Assembly (NCBI GenBank): GCA_963210315.1
Contig: OY723276.1
Span: forward strand, 2,266,497-2,330,496
Origin: Rhynchopus euleeides
Taxonomy: Eukaryota; Euglenozoa; Diplonemea; Diplonemida; Diplonemidae
Reading direction: 5' to 3'
Length of the DNA: 64,000 bases
Shown: one piece after another, positions 34,401 through 43,890 of the stretch
Numbering within the stretch: position 1 is the first letter of the stretch
Layout: every line of letters begins with the position of its first letter
The notes under the pieces: generated by a model
The model's database searches: none
Seen by the model: the letters and a program-made list of their open reading frames with translations, nothing else
Told to the model about the DNA's origin: nothing
Position numbers and translations under genes: made by a program

Positions 34401-37262
34401 CCTGCACCTCCAACACCTGCACCTCCAACACCTGCACCTCCAACACCTGCGCCTCCAACACCTGCACCTCCAACACCTGCACCTCCAACACCTGCACCTC
34501 CAACACCTGCACCTCCAACGCCTGCACCTCCAACACCTGCACCTCCAACACCTGCACCTCCAACACCTGCACCTCCAACACCTGCACCTCCAACGCCTGC
34601 ACCTCCAACACCTGCACCTCCAACGCCGGCACCTCCAACACCTGCACCTCCAACACCTGCGCCTCCAACACCTGCACCTCCAACACCTGCACCTCCAACA
34701 CCTGCGCCTCCAACGCCTGCACCTCCAACACCTGCACCTCCAACGCCGGCACCTCCAACACCTGCACCTCCAACACCTGCACCTCCAACGCCTGCACCTC
34801 CAACACCTGCACCTCCAACGCCGGCACCTCCAACACCTGCACCTCCAACACCTGCACCTCCAACACCTGCACCTCCAACGCCTGCACCTCCAACACCTGC
34901 ACCTCCAACGCCGGCACCTCCAACACCTGCACCTCCAACACCTGCACCTCCAACACCTGCGCCTCCAACACCTGCACCTCCAACACCTGCACCTCCAACA
35001 CCTGCACCTCCAACACCTGCACCTCCAACACCTGCACCTCCAACACCTGCGCCTCCAACACCTGCACCTCCAACACCTGCGCCTCCAACGCCTGCACCTC
35101 CAACACCTGCACCTCCAACACCTGCACCTCCAACGCCTGCACCTCCAACACCTGCACCTCCAACGCCGGCACCTCCAACACCTGCACCTCCAACACCTGC
35201 ACCTCCAACACCTGCGCCTCCAACACCTGCACCTCCAACACCTGCACCTCCAACACCTGCACCTCCAACACCTGCACCTCCAACACCTGCACCTCCAACA
35301 CCTGCGCCTCCAACACCTGCACCTCCAACACCTGCGCCTCCAACGCCTGCACCTCCAACACCTGCACCTCCAACACCTGCACCTCCAACGCCTGCACCTC
35401 CAACACCTGCACCTCCAACACCTGCGCCTCCAACACCTGCACCTCCAACACCTGCACCTCCAACACCTGCACCTCCAACGCCTGCACCTCCAACGCCGGC
35501 ACCTCCAACACCTGCACCTCCAACACCTGCGCCTCCAACACCTGCACCTCCAACACCTGCACCTCCAACACCTGCACCTCCAACACCTGCACCTCCAACG
35601 CCTGCACCTCCAACACCTGCACCTCCAACGCCGGCACCTCCAACACCTGCACCTCCAACACCTGCACCTCCAACACCTGCGCCTCCAACACCTGCACCTC
35701 CAACACCTGCACCTCCAACACCTGCGCCTCCAACACCTGCACCTCCAACACCTGCGCCTCCAACGCCTGCACCTCCAACGCCTGCACCTCCAACACCTGC
35801 ACCTCCAACGCCTGCACCTCCAACACCTGCACCTCCAACACCTGCGCCTCCAACACCTGCACCTCCAACACCTGCACCTCCAACACCTGCACCTCCAACA
35901 CCTGCACCTCCAACGCCTGCACCTCCAACACCTGCACCTCCAACGCCGGCACCTCCAACACCTGCACCTCCAACACCTGCGCCTCCAACACCTGCACCTC
36001 CAACACCTGCACCTCCAACGCCTGCACCTCCAACACCTGCACCTCCAACGCCGGCACCTCCAACACCTGCACCTCTAACACCTGCACCTCCAACACCTGC
36101 GCCTCCAACACCTGCACCTCCAACACCTGCGCCTCCAACACCTGCACCTCCAACACCTGCACCTCCAACACCTGCACCTCCAACACCTGCACCTCCAACG
36201 CCGGCACCTCCAACACCTGCACCTCCAACGCCGGCACCTGACACACCCGAGACGCCTGTGCCACAAAGCTGCGACATCCCGGACACGTTTGCGAGTGTGT
36301 GCGCAGCGGGAGCGTCTCTGCGGTGCGTGCTGCGGATCCAGCACACCGGCAGCGTGCTGAGCGTGGCACACTCAGCGGACGGGTCGGAGGTTGCGGCAGG
36401 CGGGAGCGACGGGAAGGTGCGTGTCTTCAGCGCAGCGACCGGGGCGCAGCTGCGGTCGCTCGTGTGCGGTGGGTTTGCCGCGCACGACGTGGCCTTCTCG
36501 CCTGACGGGGCGCGTGTCGCGGTGGGCGGGGCCGGTGGGCGTGCTGTGGTGTGCGACGCCACGACCGGGGCGGTGCTGCTGGAGCTGGAGCACGGGGACG
36601 CGGCGGCGGGGCCTGTGCGGCGTGTGCGGTTCTCGCCGGACGGGCTTCACCTCGTGGTTGGCGGGGTGGAGGAGGAGGTGACGCGTGTGCATGACGCCGT
36701 TGCGGGGATGCGTGCGGAGCTGGTGTTGCACAGGCACTCGCGGGAGGTTGCGTTTGTACCAGCTGCATCTGGATCTGGGGCAGCGGCACGCGTGGCAGCA
36801 GTGACGGTGTACGCGGAGGCGGGAGAGGCGGTGCGTGTGTTAGCCGTGGACAACGGGCAGCAGGAGGCGGCGGTGGTGTCTGTGGGGGCGCGTGTGACGC
36901 CGCTGTCCTTCTCGCCTAACGGGGACGAGCTTGCGCGCGGGATGGACGACGGGACGGTGCGTGTAGGGCTGTGGGCTGGTGCTGGCACTAGCGGCAGCGA
37001 TGCCAGCACAAGTGAGCGGCTGCGGCTGCAGCACGGGTCGGGCATCGTGTTCGACGTGCAGCACTCGCCCGACGGGCGCCTCGTCGCCGCTGCCGGGGCG
37101 GGCCCGGTGGTGGTGTGGGGCACCAGCGGCGGGGCGGCAGTGGCCGAGCTTGTGGGGCACGCGGGAGCTGTGCGCCGCCTCAGCTTCTCCCCCGACGGCA
37201 CACGTGTGGCCACGGCAGGCCATGATGGCCAGCTGTTTGTGTGGGACATGACCGGGCTGTGA
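28455..37262 (+). CDS. giant secreted protein: two WD40 propellers joined by about 456 PPTPA repeats (2935 aa)
   Basis: ATG at 28455. Residues 1-18 form a likely signal peptide ([15 protein letters not shown]). Residues about 22-315 hold WD40-type blades ([35 protein letters not shown]). Residues 317-2595 are an unbroken Pro-Thr-Pro-Ala-Pro tract. Residues about 2605-2935 form a second propeller ([48 protein letters not shown]). The linker should be an extended, probably heavily O-glycosylated rod roughly 2,280 residues long. Secretion of WD40 propellers is unusual. No membrane anchor is seen, so it may be a soluble or wall/matrix protein that holds two binding heads far apart. Length of the tract may be mis-assembled or variable between individuals. 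Confidence 0.85.
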   Translation: MAASAVLLSLCFAARSSCPSNVGSECTATFVSGLTAAVRYLAVSHDDTMVAVSASSAGLSVYTVSTGATHTVPSYNEAEEAVFSPDSSRLAVAAKGEGVAVVTVSSGAQLWIDATKSTCYSVAYSPDGAYVASGHIDGSVYIWNAADGSEVGALTGHSSHVLCLQYSPDGTKLIGGARGSIVWDTSNGNILHTIPSTSTVSDVTVSPDGVYAAAKSSSHTLRIIKLSDYSTHLDIIHGPYVYSLSFNFDSSAILVLGAGGNSKIYEVSTGAQLAVIDSVGSGTENYAGTFYNTNNLFVAGDFMRSGSGVYEFESSITPAPPTPAPPTPAPPTPAPPTPAPPTPAPPTPAPPTPAPPTPAPPTPAPPTPAPPTPAPPTPAPPTPAPPTPAPPTPAPPTPAPPTPAPPTPAPPTPAPPTPAPPTPAPPTPAPPTPAPPTPAPPTPAPPTPAPPTPAPPTPAPPTPAPPTPAPPTPAPPTPAPPTPAPPTPAPPTPAPPTPAPPTPAPPTPAPPTPAPPTPAPPTPAPPTPAPPTPAPPTPAPPTPAPPTPAPPTPAPPTPAPPTPAPPTPAPPTPAPPTPAPPTPAPPTPAPPTPAPPTPAPPTPAPPTPAPPTPAPPTPAPPTPAPPTPAPPTPAPPTPAPPTPAPPTPAPPTPAPPTPAPPTPAPPTPAPPTPAPPTPAPPTPAPPTPAPPTPAPPTPAPPTPAPPTPAPPTPAPPTPAPPTPAPPTPAPPTPAPPTPAPPTPAPPTPAPPTPAPPTPAPPTPAPPTPAPPTPAPPTPAPPTPAPPTPAPPTPAPPTPAPPTPAPPTPAPPTPAPPTPAPPTPAPPTPAPPTPAPPTPAPPTPAPPTPAPPTPAPPTPAPPTPAPPTPAPPTPAPPTPAPPTPAPPTPAPPTPAPPTPAPPTPAPPTPAPPTPAPPTPAPPTPAPPTPAPPTPAPPTPAPPTPAPPTPAPPTPAPPTPAPPTPAPPTPAPPTPAPPTPAPPTPAPPTPAPPTPAPPTPAPPTPAPPTPAPPTPAPPTPAPPTPAPPTPAPPTPAPPTPAPPTPAPPTPAPPTPAPPTPAPPTPAPPTPAPPTPAPPTPAPPTPAPPTPAPPTPAPPTPAPPTPAPPTPAPPTPAPPTPAPPTPAPPTPAPPTPAPPTPAPPTPAPPTPAPPTPAPPTPAPPTPAPPTPAPPTPAPPTPAPPTPAPPTPAPPTPAPPTPAPPTPAPPTPAPPTPAPPTPAPPTPAPPTPAPPTPAPPTPAPPTPAPPTPAPPTPAPPTPAPPTPAPPTPAPPTPAPPTPAPPTPAPPTPAPPTPAPPTPAPPTPAPPTPAPPTPAPPTPAPPTPAPPTPAPPTPAPPTPAPPTPAPPTPAPPTPAPPTPAPPTPAPPTPAPPTPAPPTPAPPTPAPPTPAPPTPAPPTPAPPTPAPPTPAPPTPAPPTPAPPTPAPPTPAPPTPAPPTPAPPTPAPPTPAPPTPAPPTPAPPTPAPPTPAPPTPAPPTPAPPTPAPPTPAPPTPAPPTPAPPTPAPPTPAPPTPAPPTPAPPTPAPPTPAPPTPAPPTPAPPTPAPPTPAPPTPAPPTPAPPTPAPPTPAPPTPAPPTPAPPTPAPPTPAPPTPAPPTPAPPTPAPPTPAPPTPAPPTPAPPTPAPPTPAPPTPAPPTPAPPTPAPPTPAPPTPAPPTPAPPTPAPPTPAPPTPAPPTPAPPTPAPPTPAPPTPAPPTPAPPTPAPPTPAPPTPAPPTPAPPTPAPPTPAPPTPAPPTPAPPTPAPPTPAPPTPAPPTPAPPTPAPPTPAPPTPAPPTPAPPTPAPPTPAPPTPAPPTPAPPTPAPPTPAPPTPAPPTPAPPTPAPPTPAPPTPAPPTPAPPTPAPPTPAPPTPAPPTPAPPTPAPPTPAPPTPAPPTPAPPTPAPPTPAPPTPAPPTPAPPTPAPPTPAPPTPAPPTPAPPTPAPPTPAPPTPAPPTPAPPTPAPPTPAPPTPAPPTPAPPTPAPPTPAPPTPAPPTPAPPTPAPPTPAPPTPAPPTPAPPTPAPPTPAPPTPAPPTPAPPTPAPPTPAPPTPAPPTPAPPTPAPPTPAPPTPAPPTPAPPTPAPPTPAPPTPAPPTPAPPTPAPPTPAPPTPAPPTPAPPTPAPPTPAPPTPAPPTPAPPTPAPPTPAPPTPAPPTPAPPTPAPPTPAPPTPAPPTPAPPTPAPPTPAPPTPAPPTPAPPTPAPPTPAPPTPAPPTPAPPTPAPPTPAPPTPAPPTPAPPTPAPPTPAPPTPAPPTPAPPTPAPPTPAPPTPAPPTPAPPTPAPPTPAPPTPAPPTPAPPTPAPPTPAPPTPAPPTPAPPTPAPPTPAPPTPAPPTPAPPTPAPPTPAPPTPAPPTPAPPTPAPPTPAPPTPAPPTPAPPTPAPPTPAPPTPAPPTPAPPTPAPPTPAPPTPAPPTPAPPTPAPPTPAPPTPAPPTPAPPTPAPPTPAPPTPAPPTPAPPTPAPPTPAPPTPAPPTPAPPTPAPPTPAPPTPAPPTPAPPTPAPPTPAPPTPAPPTPAPPTPAPPTPAPPTPAPPTPAPPTPAPPTPAPPTPAPPTPAPLTPAPPTPAPPTPAPPTPAPPTPAPPTPAPPTPAPPTPAPPTPAPPTPAPPTPAPDTPETPVPQSCDIPDTFASVCAAGASLRCVLRIQHTGSVLSVAHSADGSEVAAGGSDGKVRVFSAATGAQLRSLVCGGFAAHDVAFSPDGARVAVGGAGGRAVVCDATTGAVLLELEHGDAAAGPVRRVRFSPDGLHLVVGGVEEEVTRVHDAVAGMRAELVLHRHSREVAFVPAASGSGAAARVAAVTVYAEAGEAVRVLAVDNGQQEAAVVSVGARVTPLSFSPNGDELARGMDDGTVRVGLWAGAGTSGSDASTSERLRLQHGSGIVFDVQHSPDGRLVAAAGAGPVVVWGTSGGAAVAELVGHAGAVRRLSFSPDGTRVATAGHDGQLFVWDMTGL
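29403..36240 (+). repeat. 15-bp coding tandem repeat, about 456 copies (PPTPA)
   Basis: Unit ACACCTGCACCTCCA with five common synonymous variants (ACA/ACG, CCT/CCG, GCA/GCG). The only amino-acid change I found is CCT to CTA context at about 36076 (Pro to Leu). Blocks are duplicated at a distance: 31501-31680 equals 35281-35460. Two minus-strand frames are also open across the tract, giving large shadow ORFs. Confidence 0.97.
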
Positions 37263-37499
37263 TCTCTCTCATCACACCCTTCTGCATCAACACTCCTGGC
37301 GCACTCAGGAACCTGCTACTTGCGTGCCCGAATTACAGAAAGTGGATTGACCACAGCAAAAATGTCAAAGAGCACCACACACACAGGTGTGCCTGGCACA
37401 TACGCACAAGGTCTCCACCATCTCCCAATTCATCATTTCCAATGATGTCCCAGTCAGGACATGCAAGTCGTGACGTTCCCCACCCCGCTGTTTCTCATC

Positions 37500-37605
37500 G
37501 GGGCCTTCGCTCAGAACTGCAGAAGAGTGAGGAAAAGCGAATCGCCTCACAAAACTGGCTGCAAAGTGACACAGTTTGGCACACAGCGGCACACAGCGAA
37601 GGCCC
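37500..37605. mobile_element. MITE-like element, family B, copy 1 (106 bp)
   Basis: Starts GGGGCCTTCGCTCAGAA and ends CACAGCGAAGGCCC, flanked by ATC at 37497-37499 and 37606-37608. Termini differ from family A mainly in GGGGCC for GGGGGT, and the 3-bp duplication is shared, so both may be moved by one transposase. Confidence 0.82.
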
Positions 37606-38155
37606 ATCTTCTCTCATCCTCAGTGGGGCAAAGCCCCTCCACTCAAGTGCTCAGACAAGGGATTGGGTGTTTGTTGTTTGAACGGAGTACTTGTCCCAGG
37701 CAGGCTCAGTAACTCTGGTCTGCCTTGGCACTGTGCCAGACGGACCATGTGAACGATTCACCGAGACATTTGCCAGTGAGTTGTTGCTTGTCTTCAGCGG
37801 AGCAGAGTGGCTTCACCATCTGGGGTTTGGGTCTGCCTGCCACCGGTGTCAGCAGGACAATGACAGACCAACAGCTGCAGAGTATGCGGCAGGTGGAGGA
37901 GGGGATGCGGTCCCGAAGAACGAGGAATGTGTCTCTCTCGATCAGCTGCGTGACACGACAACAGCCACTCGTGTGACAGAGGCGGCAGACTCAGACTGCC
38001 GCCGCGAATGCACGGTGTGCTGAGTGCGTTCTTACCATCCACCACACAGTTCATATTCAGCTCCCGGAAGTCTCGTCTCCCTGAAATATCAGGGGCCATG
38101 TTCAGCTCCCTGAAGTTGTCAGTGCAGGTTTGCGAAGTGATGCATGTGCACTGAC

Positions 38156-38508
38156 GCTGTGTGTCAGTGCCGCATACGTTTCACTCCATTTCCCTGTTGT
38201 GTTGAGTGGCGTGTGCCGTGAGTCTTCTATTTCAGATTTTTCGATTCGTGAGGGGGTCTTCGCTACGGGGTGATACGAATCTGCCCTGGAGCGACGCCCG
38301 TTTCACAGCAAAAAAGCAGAACCTCAGCCTCCACGCTGTGTGGCAGTGCCGCATACGTTTCACCCCATTCCCCTGTGTTGTGTTGAGTGTGTCGTGAGTC
38401 TTCTATTTCAGATTTTCGATTCGTGAGGGGGTCTTCGCTACGGGGTGATACGAATCTGCCCTGGAGCGACGCTCGTTTCACAGCAGAAAATCAGAACCTC
38501 AGCCTCCC
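38156..38508 (+). repeat. 178-bp tandem duplication, two copies, each with a half-MITE
   Basis: Copies start near 38156 and 38334 (GTGCCGCATACGTTTCAC, TGAGTCTTCTATTTCAG) and run through GGGGGTCTTCGCTACGGGGTGAT to CTGCCCTGGAGCGACG. The 23-bp GGGGGTC word is one end of MITE family A. It is embraced by GATTCGT and ACGAATC, a short inverted repeat. The duplication happened after the half-element arrived. Confidence 0.85.
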
Positions 38509-38708
38509 GTGTCCCCTGGGTCCCCGGCGTCAAGCCTTCGGCCTTACGAGGATATCATGTCCCCATCAGAATTTGCTTCCCCCCCCTCCCTCCCCTGCAC
38601 CTTCCCTTGTTGTGGATGACTCGCTTTCAGCCCGTCGACGCGGTGGATGCGGTCAACAAACAAGTTCTGTTTCTTTTCTTTCGTGTGGTGAGTGGTGGTG
38701 AGTGGCGC

Positions 38709-38761
38709 ATCGTGTAGGAAAGTATTTCTCTCCTTCGGGGAGAATTACTTTCCTACACGAT
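38709..38761 (+). other. long stem-loop with TTCG loop
   Basis: ATCGTGTAGGAAAGTA pairs perfectly with its complement at the other end; the stem continues with one mismatch and one bulge to a CC-TTCG-GG closing loop, the very stable UUCG tetraloop if transcribed. Lies about 106 bp before the protease ATG. Could be a transcript-processing signal, structured RNA or a foldback insertion. Confidence 0.8.
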
Positions 38762-38867
38762 CCTTGAGCTGCCTGCCTGTAGATGCCCTCTCCCCCCCAC
38801 CTCTCCCACTAATCACTGACGATGCTTGCTTGTTGAGACAGACCCTGACCCACACAACACCACACAG

Positions 38868-41800
38868 ATGATATCCCGCATGATGTTGCGCAGCACTGCC
38901 CTCGTGGCGCTGCTCCTGGGGGTGCACAGCTCAGGTGCTGCTGCGGACGGCGGGCAGAAGGTCTACAACATGGTTGTGAAGAACACCGCCGTGCACTCTG
39001 TTGCGGAGCTGCGTGCGCTGGCCCTTCAGATGGACGACGAGGCGTACCCGCTGCAGCGGCGCCAGGGCCAGACGCTGGCAGGTGGCGCGGAGCAGTCTGC
39101 TGGCGCCATCGAGCCGTACTTCTACGCCGTGTCCATGTCGCTGACGCCCGCACAGCTGGCACACCTGCAGACCCGTTTTGCCGGGGTGCTGGGGCAGGTG
39201 GAGGAGGACGGGGTGGTATATGCATCTGCTGTGGAGCTGCAGTGCGGCGACACGCAGGAGGCCCCTGTGCCGTGGGGGCTGCGGCGCGCTGTGGCAGACG
39301 CTCACGTGCCGGAAGGGTTCCACCACAACGCCTCGTGGGGCGAGGGGGTGGATGCGTACGTCGTGGACAGCGGGGTGGACTGCACACACCCAGACCTGCA
39401 GGGGCGGTGCGTGCAGGCCTTCTCTGCCTACTCCTCCACCAACGATGTGAGCGGGCACGGGACACACGTTGCTGGGACGGTGGCCGGCGCACAGTTCGGG
39501 TTTGCAAAGTCGGCGCGCATTGTCGCAGTGCGGGTGCTGGGGGACGCTGGGACGGCGTCCACTTCCGCTGTTGTGTCGGGGATTGAGGCTGCCGTGGCAC
39601 ACGCGCGTGCATCTGGGCGTCGTGGTGTCATCAACATGTCGCTTGGCGGGGGTGGGAGCTCGGTGATGGATGCAGCTGTCGTCGCTGCGGTGCGTGCAGG
39701 GGTGCCGGTTGTCGTGGCTGCTGGGAACAGCAACGGGGATGCCTGCTTCTACTCCCCTGCACGTGTGGACGAGGCGATAACAGTCGGTGCCACAATGTTC
39801 ACCGGTGGGGATGGTGACCACCGTGCCTCGTTCTCGAACTATGGGACGTGTGTGGACCTGTTTGCACCCGGTGTGCGGGTGAACTCGTCGCGCTCCTCAC
39901 ACCAGCCTCCGCACAACGCACCGCCCCAGTTCGACGCGTACCGCATCTACTCCGGGACCTCCATGGCCAGCCCGCTCGTTGCGGGTGCGGTTGCGGCGTA
40001 CATCGGCACGCAGGCGGCGGCACCGACGCCGGCACAGGTGCGTGAGTGGCTCCTGAACAGCGCGTTGGGGGGCCGTGTCACTGACGAGGGGACCAGCTCC
40101 CCGAACAAGCTGCTGCACGTGCCGTGCGAGGGTGCAGACAACCCGCAGCCTGCAGGGTACACAGCGGTGGACGAGAACTGTTACGAGACCTACATGGACC
40201 TTGAGAATACCACGGAGGGCACAATTGCCTTCCCTGCGGACCCCGCCCGCAGCTACCCGAAGAGGTTTGCAGCGTGCTGGCACATCCAATACAACGAGGT
40301 GGTTGAGCTGGTGTGGGCTGAGCTTCCCCTCCCAGTGCACTGACGAGACAGAGGTGCTTGGTGAGAACTCCACACGCATCACACACTTGAACTACGGGAA
40401 CAGGGAGAACCACTGCTGGCGCATCGAGTGTGACAGATTTGTACACCTGACGTGGGTCACCTTCGAGACTGAACGGAATTACGACTACGTGCGGATCTAC
40501 CGTGAGAGCGGCAACGGCTACTTCCCACTGCAGCAGACGCTGCACGGTACGTCCCTTCCTCCAACGATGCACTACCAGGGTCCTGTGGTGGTGCAGTTCA
40601 CCAGTGACGGTTCCGTCGTGCGGCGTGGTTTTGATCTGCAGTTCGTGTGCTCTGGGTCTTCCATACCAACAACACCCGTCCCAACATCACCACCAACCTC
40701 TGCACCAGACACCGACCTGTCCCCCATGGAGGCCCCAAGTGAAGGTGGGGAGTTCCCCTACCAGTGCACTGACGAGACAGAGGTGCTTGGTGAGAACTCC
40801 ACACGCATCACGCACTTGAACTACAGTACCAACGAGAACCACTGCTGGCGCATCGAGTGTGACAGATTTGTCCACCTGACGTGGCTCTTCTTCGAGACTG
40901 AACGGTACTACGACTACGTGCGGATCTACCGTGAGAGCGACGGTTACTTCCCACTGCAGCAGACGCTGCATGGTACGTCCCTTCCTCCGACGATGCACTA
41001 CCAGGGTCCTGTGGTGGTGCAGTTCACCAGTGATATTATTGTAGTGCGGCGTGGTTTTGATCTGCAGTTCGTGTGCTCTAGGTCTTCCATACCAACAACA
41101 CCCGTCCCAACATCACCAGCAACCTCTGCACCAGACACCGACCTGTCCCCCATGGAGGATCCAAGTGAAGGTGGGGAGTTCCCCTACCAGTGCACTGACG
41201 AGACAGAGGTGCTTGGTGAGAACTCCACACGCATCACACACTTGAACTACAGCAGGAACGAGAACCACTGCTGGCGCATCGAGTGTGACAGCGTTGTGCA
41301 CCTGACGTGGCTCTTCTTCGATACTGAACGGAATTACGACTACGTGCGGATCTACCGTGCTGTCAACGGCACCTTCCCACTGCAGCAGACGCTGCACGGT
41401 ACGTACCTTCCTCCGACGATGCACTACCAGGGTCATGTGGTGGTGCAGTTCACCAGTGATATTATTGTAGTGCGGCGTGGTTTTGATTTGCAGTTTGACT
41501 GCCTTGACACAGAGGCACCTGCGGCACCTGCATCTCCAACACCAGCCCCGCTGACACCTGTCCCAACGGCAGCACCTGCGACACTTGCGCCAGCCCCGCC
41601 GACACCTGCGCCGCCGTCGCCTGCCCCACCGACAGCTGTCCCGACCGCAGTAGCGACAACCTCTGCGCCAGACACTGGCATGCCACCCCCTTCCCCACGT
41701 GTGACACCTGCACCATCAGTCGTCATCCATCCTGAAGAGCCTACTGTGTTCTGCCGCACCACGCAGGACTGCAGGCACGGGCTGCTGGACGGTGCATCGA

Positions 41801-42543
41801 CGTGCGTGGAAGGCGGGTGTGCGTGCCACACGCCAGGGTACAGGGCCGCCTCCCCCTCGGTGCCGCTGTGTGTAGCCGATGGGGCTTCGGGTGTGCTGGT
41901 CTCCTTCACGGTGCTCTACGCGGCGGCAACCCTGTCGCAGTGGACGGAGGCGACGGAGGCTGAGTTCAGAGCCCTGCTGGGCAGGGTGCTGGGGGAGGTG
42001 ACACAGGTGGATGCCGTTGTGGTGCAGGGCGGGCTGTGGGTGATGGGGCTCGTGCAGGCGGAGGTGGCACACGCGGACCTCATCTCTGGGACTGCGTCGC
42101 TTGCGGATGCTCTGAATGCAGCGGGTGCGGCACGGCGCGAAGCGACGGTGCTTGCACCGGGCAACCTGGGTCATGTGTCCAGTGCAGGCGTTCACCACGG
42201 GCTGGCCTGCACAGCCGGTGGGGCCGTGCATGCTGTGCCCGACACGCACGGACTGTGCCAGGCAGTGCAGTGCACGTCGGGTGCATCGCGCGTGCAGGTG
42301 TCGGGACAGTTCCGCTGTGTGCTTCAGACAGGGTCGCCTGTGACGGTGGCACCTGGGACACCAGGCCCTCTGCCCGAGTCGGATGATTCGGGCGGGCTGA
42401 GCGAAGCACAGAAGATCGGCATCGGTGTCGGTGTTGGTGGGGCTGTGCTTCTGTGTGCGCTGGCTTTGGTTGTGTTTGCATGTTGCAAGGCGCGGGCCCG
42501 AGACCCCACACAGAAGACACAGAACGAACCCTTCGAAGCATAG
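38868..42543 (+). CDS. membrane-anchored subtilisin-like protease with CUB-like repeats (one frame break)
   Basis: The start is the ATG at 38868 (MISRMMLRSTALVALLLG), a signal peptide. An I9-like propeptide follows (KVYNMVVKN... to GVVYASAVEL), then an S8 proteinase-K-like domain with catalytic Asp (AYVVDSGVDCTHPDL), His (GHGTHVAGTVAG), oxyanion Asn (VVVAAGNSNG) and Ser (SGTSMASPLVAG). A partial CUB-like unit (CYETYMDLENTTEGT to VVELVWAE) meets three near-identical CUB-like repeats starting at 40336, 40765 and 41191. Then come a Pro/Thr stalk, a Cys-rich EGF-like piece (CRTTQDC...CVEGGCACH), an alpha/beta domain and a membrane helix (IGIGVGVGGAVLLCALALVVFACC) with a short tail. The frame changes near 40323, where one C is extra relative to repeats 2 and 3; an assembly error or recent lesion is likely. 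Probably a cell-surface protease. Confidence 0.88.
40336..41510 (+). repeat. three tandem CUB-like coding repeats (429 and 426 bp spacing)
   Basis: Each begins QCTDETEVLGENSTRITHLNY, includes CWRIECD, RIYR and FPLQQTLHGT, and ends GFDLQF(V/D)C, joined by a SIPTTPVPTSP linker in the first two. Near-identity at DNA level points to recent amplification. Confidence 0.92.
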
Positions 42544-42905
42544 CCTGTGTGCAGTCCTTCCCCTTCCCTTCCCCCGCCGAGGTCTGCTGCACTGTGTGGC
42601 AGCCTCCCTTCCCACCCCCACCCAGCTGCCAGCCCCTCGTGTTGTGCCGCGGACACGTGACACTTTCTCCCAGTGTGTGCCTGTTTCATGTTTCCGCACA
42701 CGATTGTGTCCTCACCAAAGATGATCTCCGCTGTGAATCCTGGGGAACAGTTACCAGCCTCTGCTGTCCTGGGCTTGTCCTGCCCGCGTTGTTCTCCGCA
42801 GTCCAGTCGATCCTCCTTGTCGGCCCGCATTGTGTTTTCCAGTTTCATCACCACAACCTCCCCCCACCACTGAGTGTTCCTCTGCAGAGTTATGTTTTAG
42901 ACATT

Positions 42906-42959
42906 GGGGGTCTTCGCTGGCCAAAATGCACTGACGATCACCCCGTAGCGAAGACCCCC
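42906..42959. mobile_element. MITE-like element, family A, copy 3, internally deleted (54 bp)
   Basis: Keeps both termini (GGGGGTCTTCGCTGGC and CCCCGTAGCGAAGACCCCC) with ATT on both sides (42903-42905, 42960-42962) but has lost about half the interior seen in copies 1 and 2. The intact target duplication shows it moved, or was deleted, as a unit. Confidence 0.88.
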
Positions 42960-43351
42960 ATTGCAAGATTTTACATCCAGCCCGAGAAGAAGGTTCTTGG
43001 GCCGCGTGCCATCGTTGTCCGTTGCAGTGCTGGGCAGGGTGTTTTCTCCGTGATGTTCACCCGGACGTGTTTCCCTCAAACCGATCACGACAATGCGAAC
43101 AAGAGGAGTGGCATGGTAACGCATGTCTCCTTTTGCCTGGTGCAAAGCGAGAGGAGCGGGCGCTGCAATGAGCGAACGACCCGCGTATTTTTCTTTTTCA
43201 GTTTCATCACATCAACCCCCCCCCCAATCTCCCCTGACGAGTGGTCCTCGAGGTCCCTCAGGTTGCGTTTCACCACACCAACCTCTCCCAACCCTACGTG
43301 TGGTCCTGTGTGGTGTTGTGTTGTCTGCAGCACTCTTTCTATTGCATCATT

Positions 43352-43420
43352 GGGGCCTTCGGTCTGTGTGTCAACCGTATCCGTCAAAAAAAGTTGATGC
43401 ACCTGAGAGCGAAGGCCCCT
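43352..43420. mobile_element. MITE-like element, family B, short copy
   Basis: GGGGCCTTCGGTCTG ... GAGAGCGAAGGCCCCT, with ATT on the left (43349-43351) and ATT after a final T on the right (43421-43423). The interior differs from 37500-37605. Confidence 0.6.
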
Positions 43421-43890
43421 ATTGCATTATTGGGTCTTGTTGTTTTGTCTTGCATCGCGCCCTGCCTTTGTGACAGCGAAGGGTACACCGCGCTCCCGTG
43501 TGCTCCGTGATGTCCCACAGGTTTTTGGCACTGTTTCTGGTCTCCGCGCACAAACCCATCTGAAGTAGTTTGGGTGCGAAAAGTAGACCTGTAGCTTGGC
43601 CTTTCTTGCAGGTAGCTGGGCAGGTTGGTTTCTCCCATTACAGCGACAACCAGTACAATGTGACAGAATCTATCAAAATTCCCGAGATGGGCCCTGGCAC
43701 GGTGTCAGCGATCGCCCCAACTCCGACCCATGACCACGGACAGCACCTCGCTCTGCCATGGTGGCACCGCCGGAGGCTTCAGGAAGCCTCCTCAGATTCA
43801 AGGGGGCTTGTGTCACTCCCCTCGCTTGTGCAACGGTGTTGTCGCCAATCCGCAGGAATACTGACAAGGCAAACTCTGCCCCACCGCCAC

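Larger units (their letters stand above)
37263..38867. other. intergenic with MITE, tandem duplication and hairpin
   Basis: No gene supported. Holds a family B MITE, a two-copy 178-bp duplication and a long stem-loop, listed separately. Frames at 37691-38023 look non-coding. Confidence 0.55.
42544..43890. other. intergenic with two MITEs
   Basis: No gene supported. Contains family A copy 3 and a short family B copy, listed separately. The segment 43640-43890 before the satellite has frames without protein character. Confidence 0.5.

Noticed and set aside
29324..36562. Minus-strand ORFs of 2412 and 2336 codons with VGGAG and LEVQV periodicity
   Set aside because: They are antisense readings of the PPTPA tract, whose + frame is flanked by credible WD40 domains and a signal peptide. 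The minus frames have no non-repeat domain.
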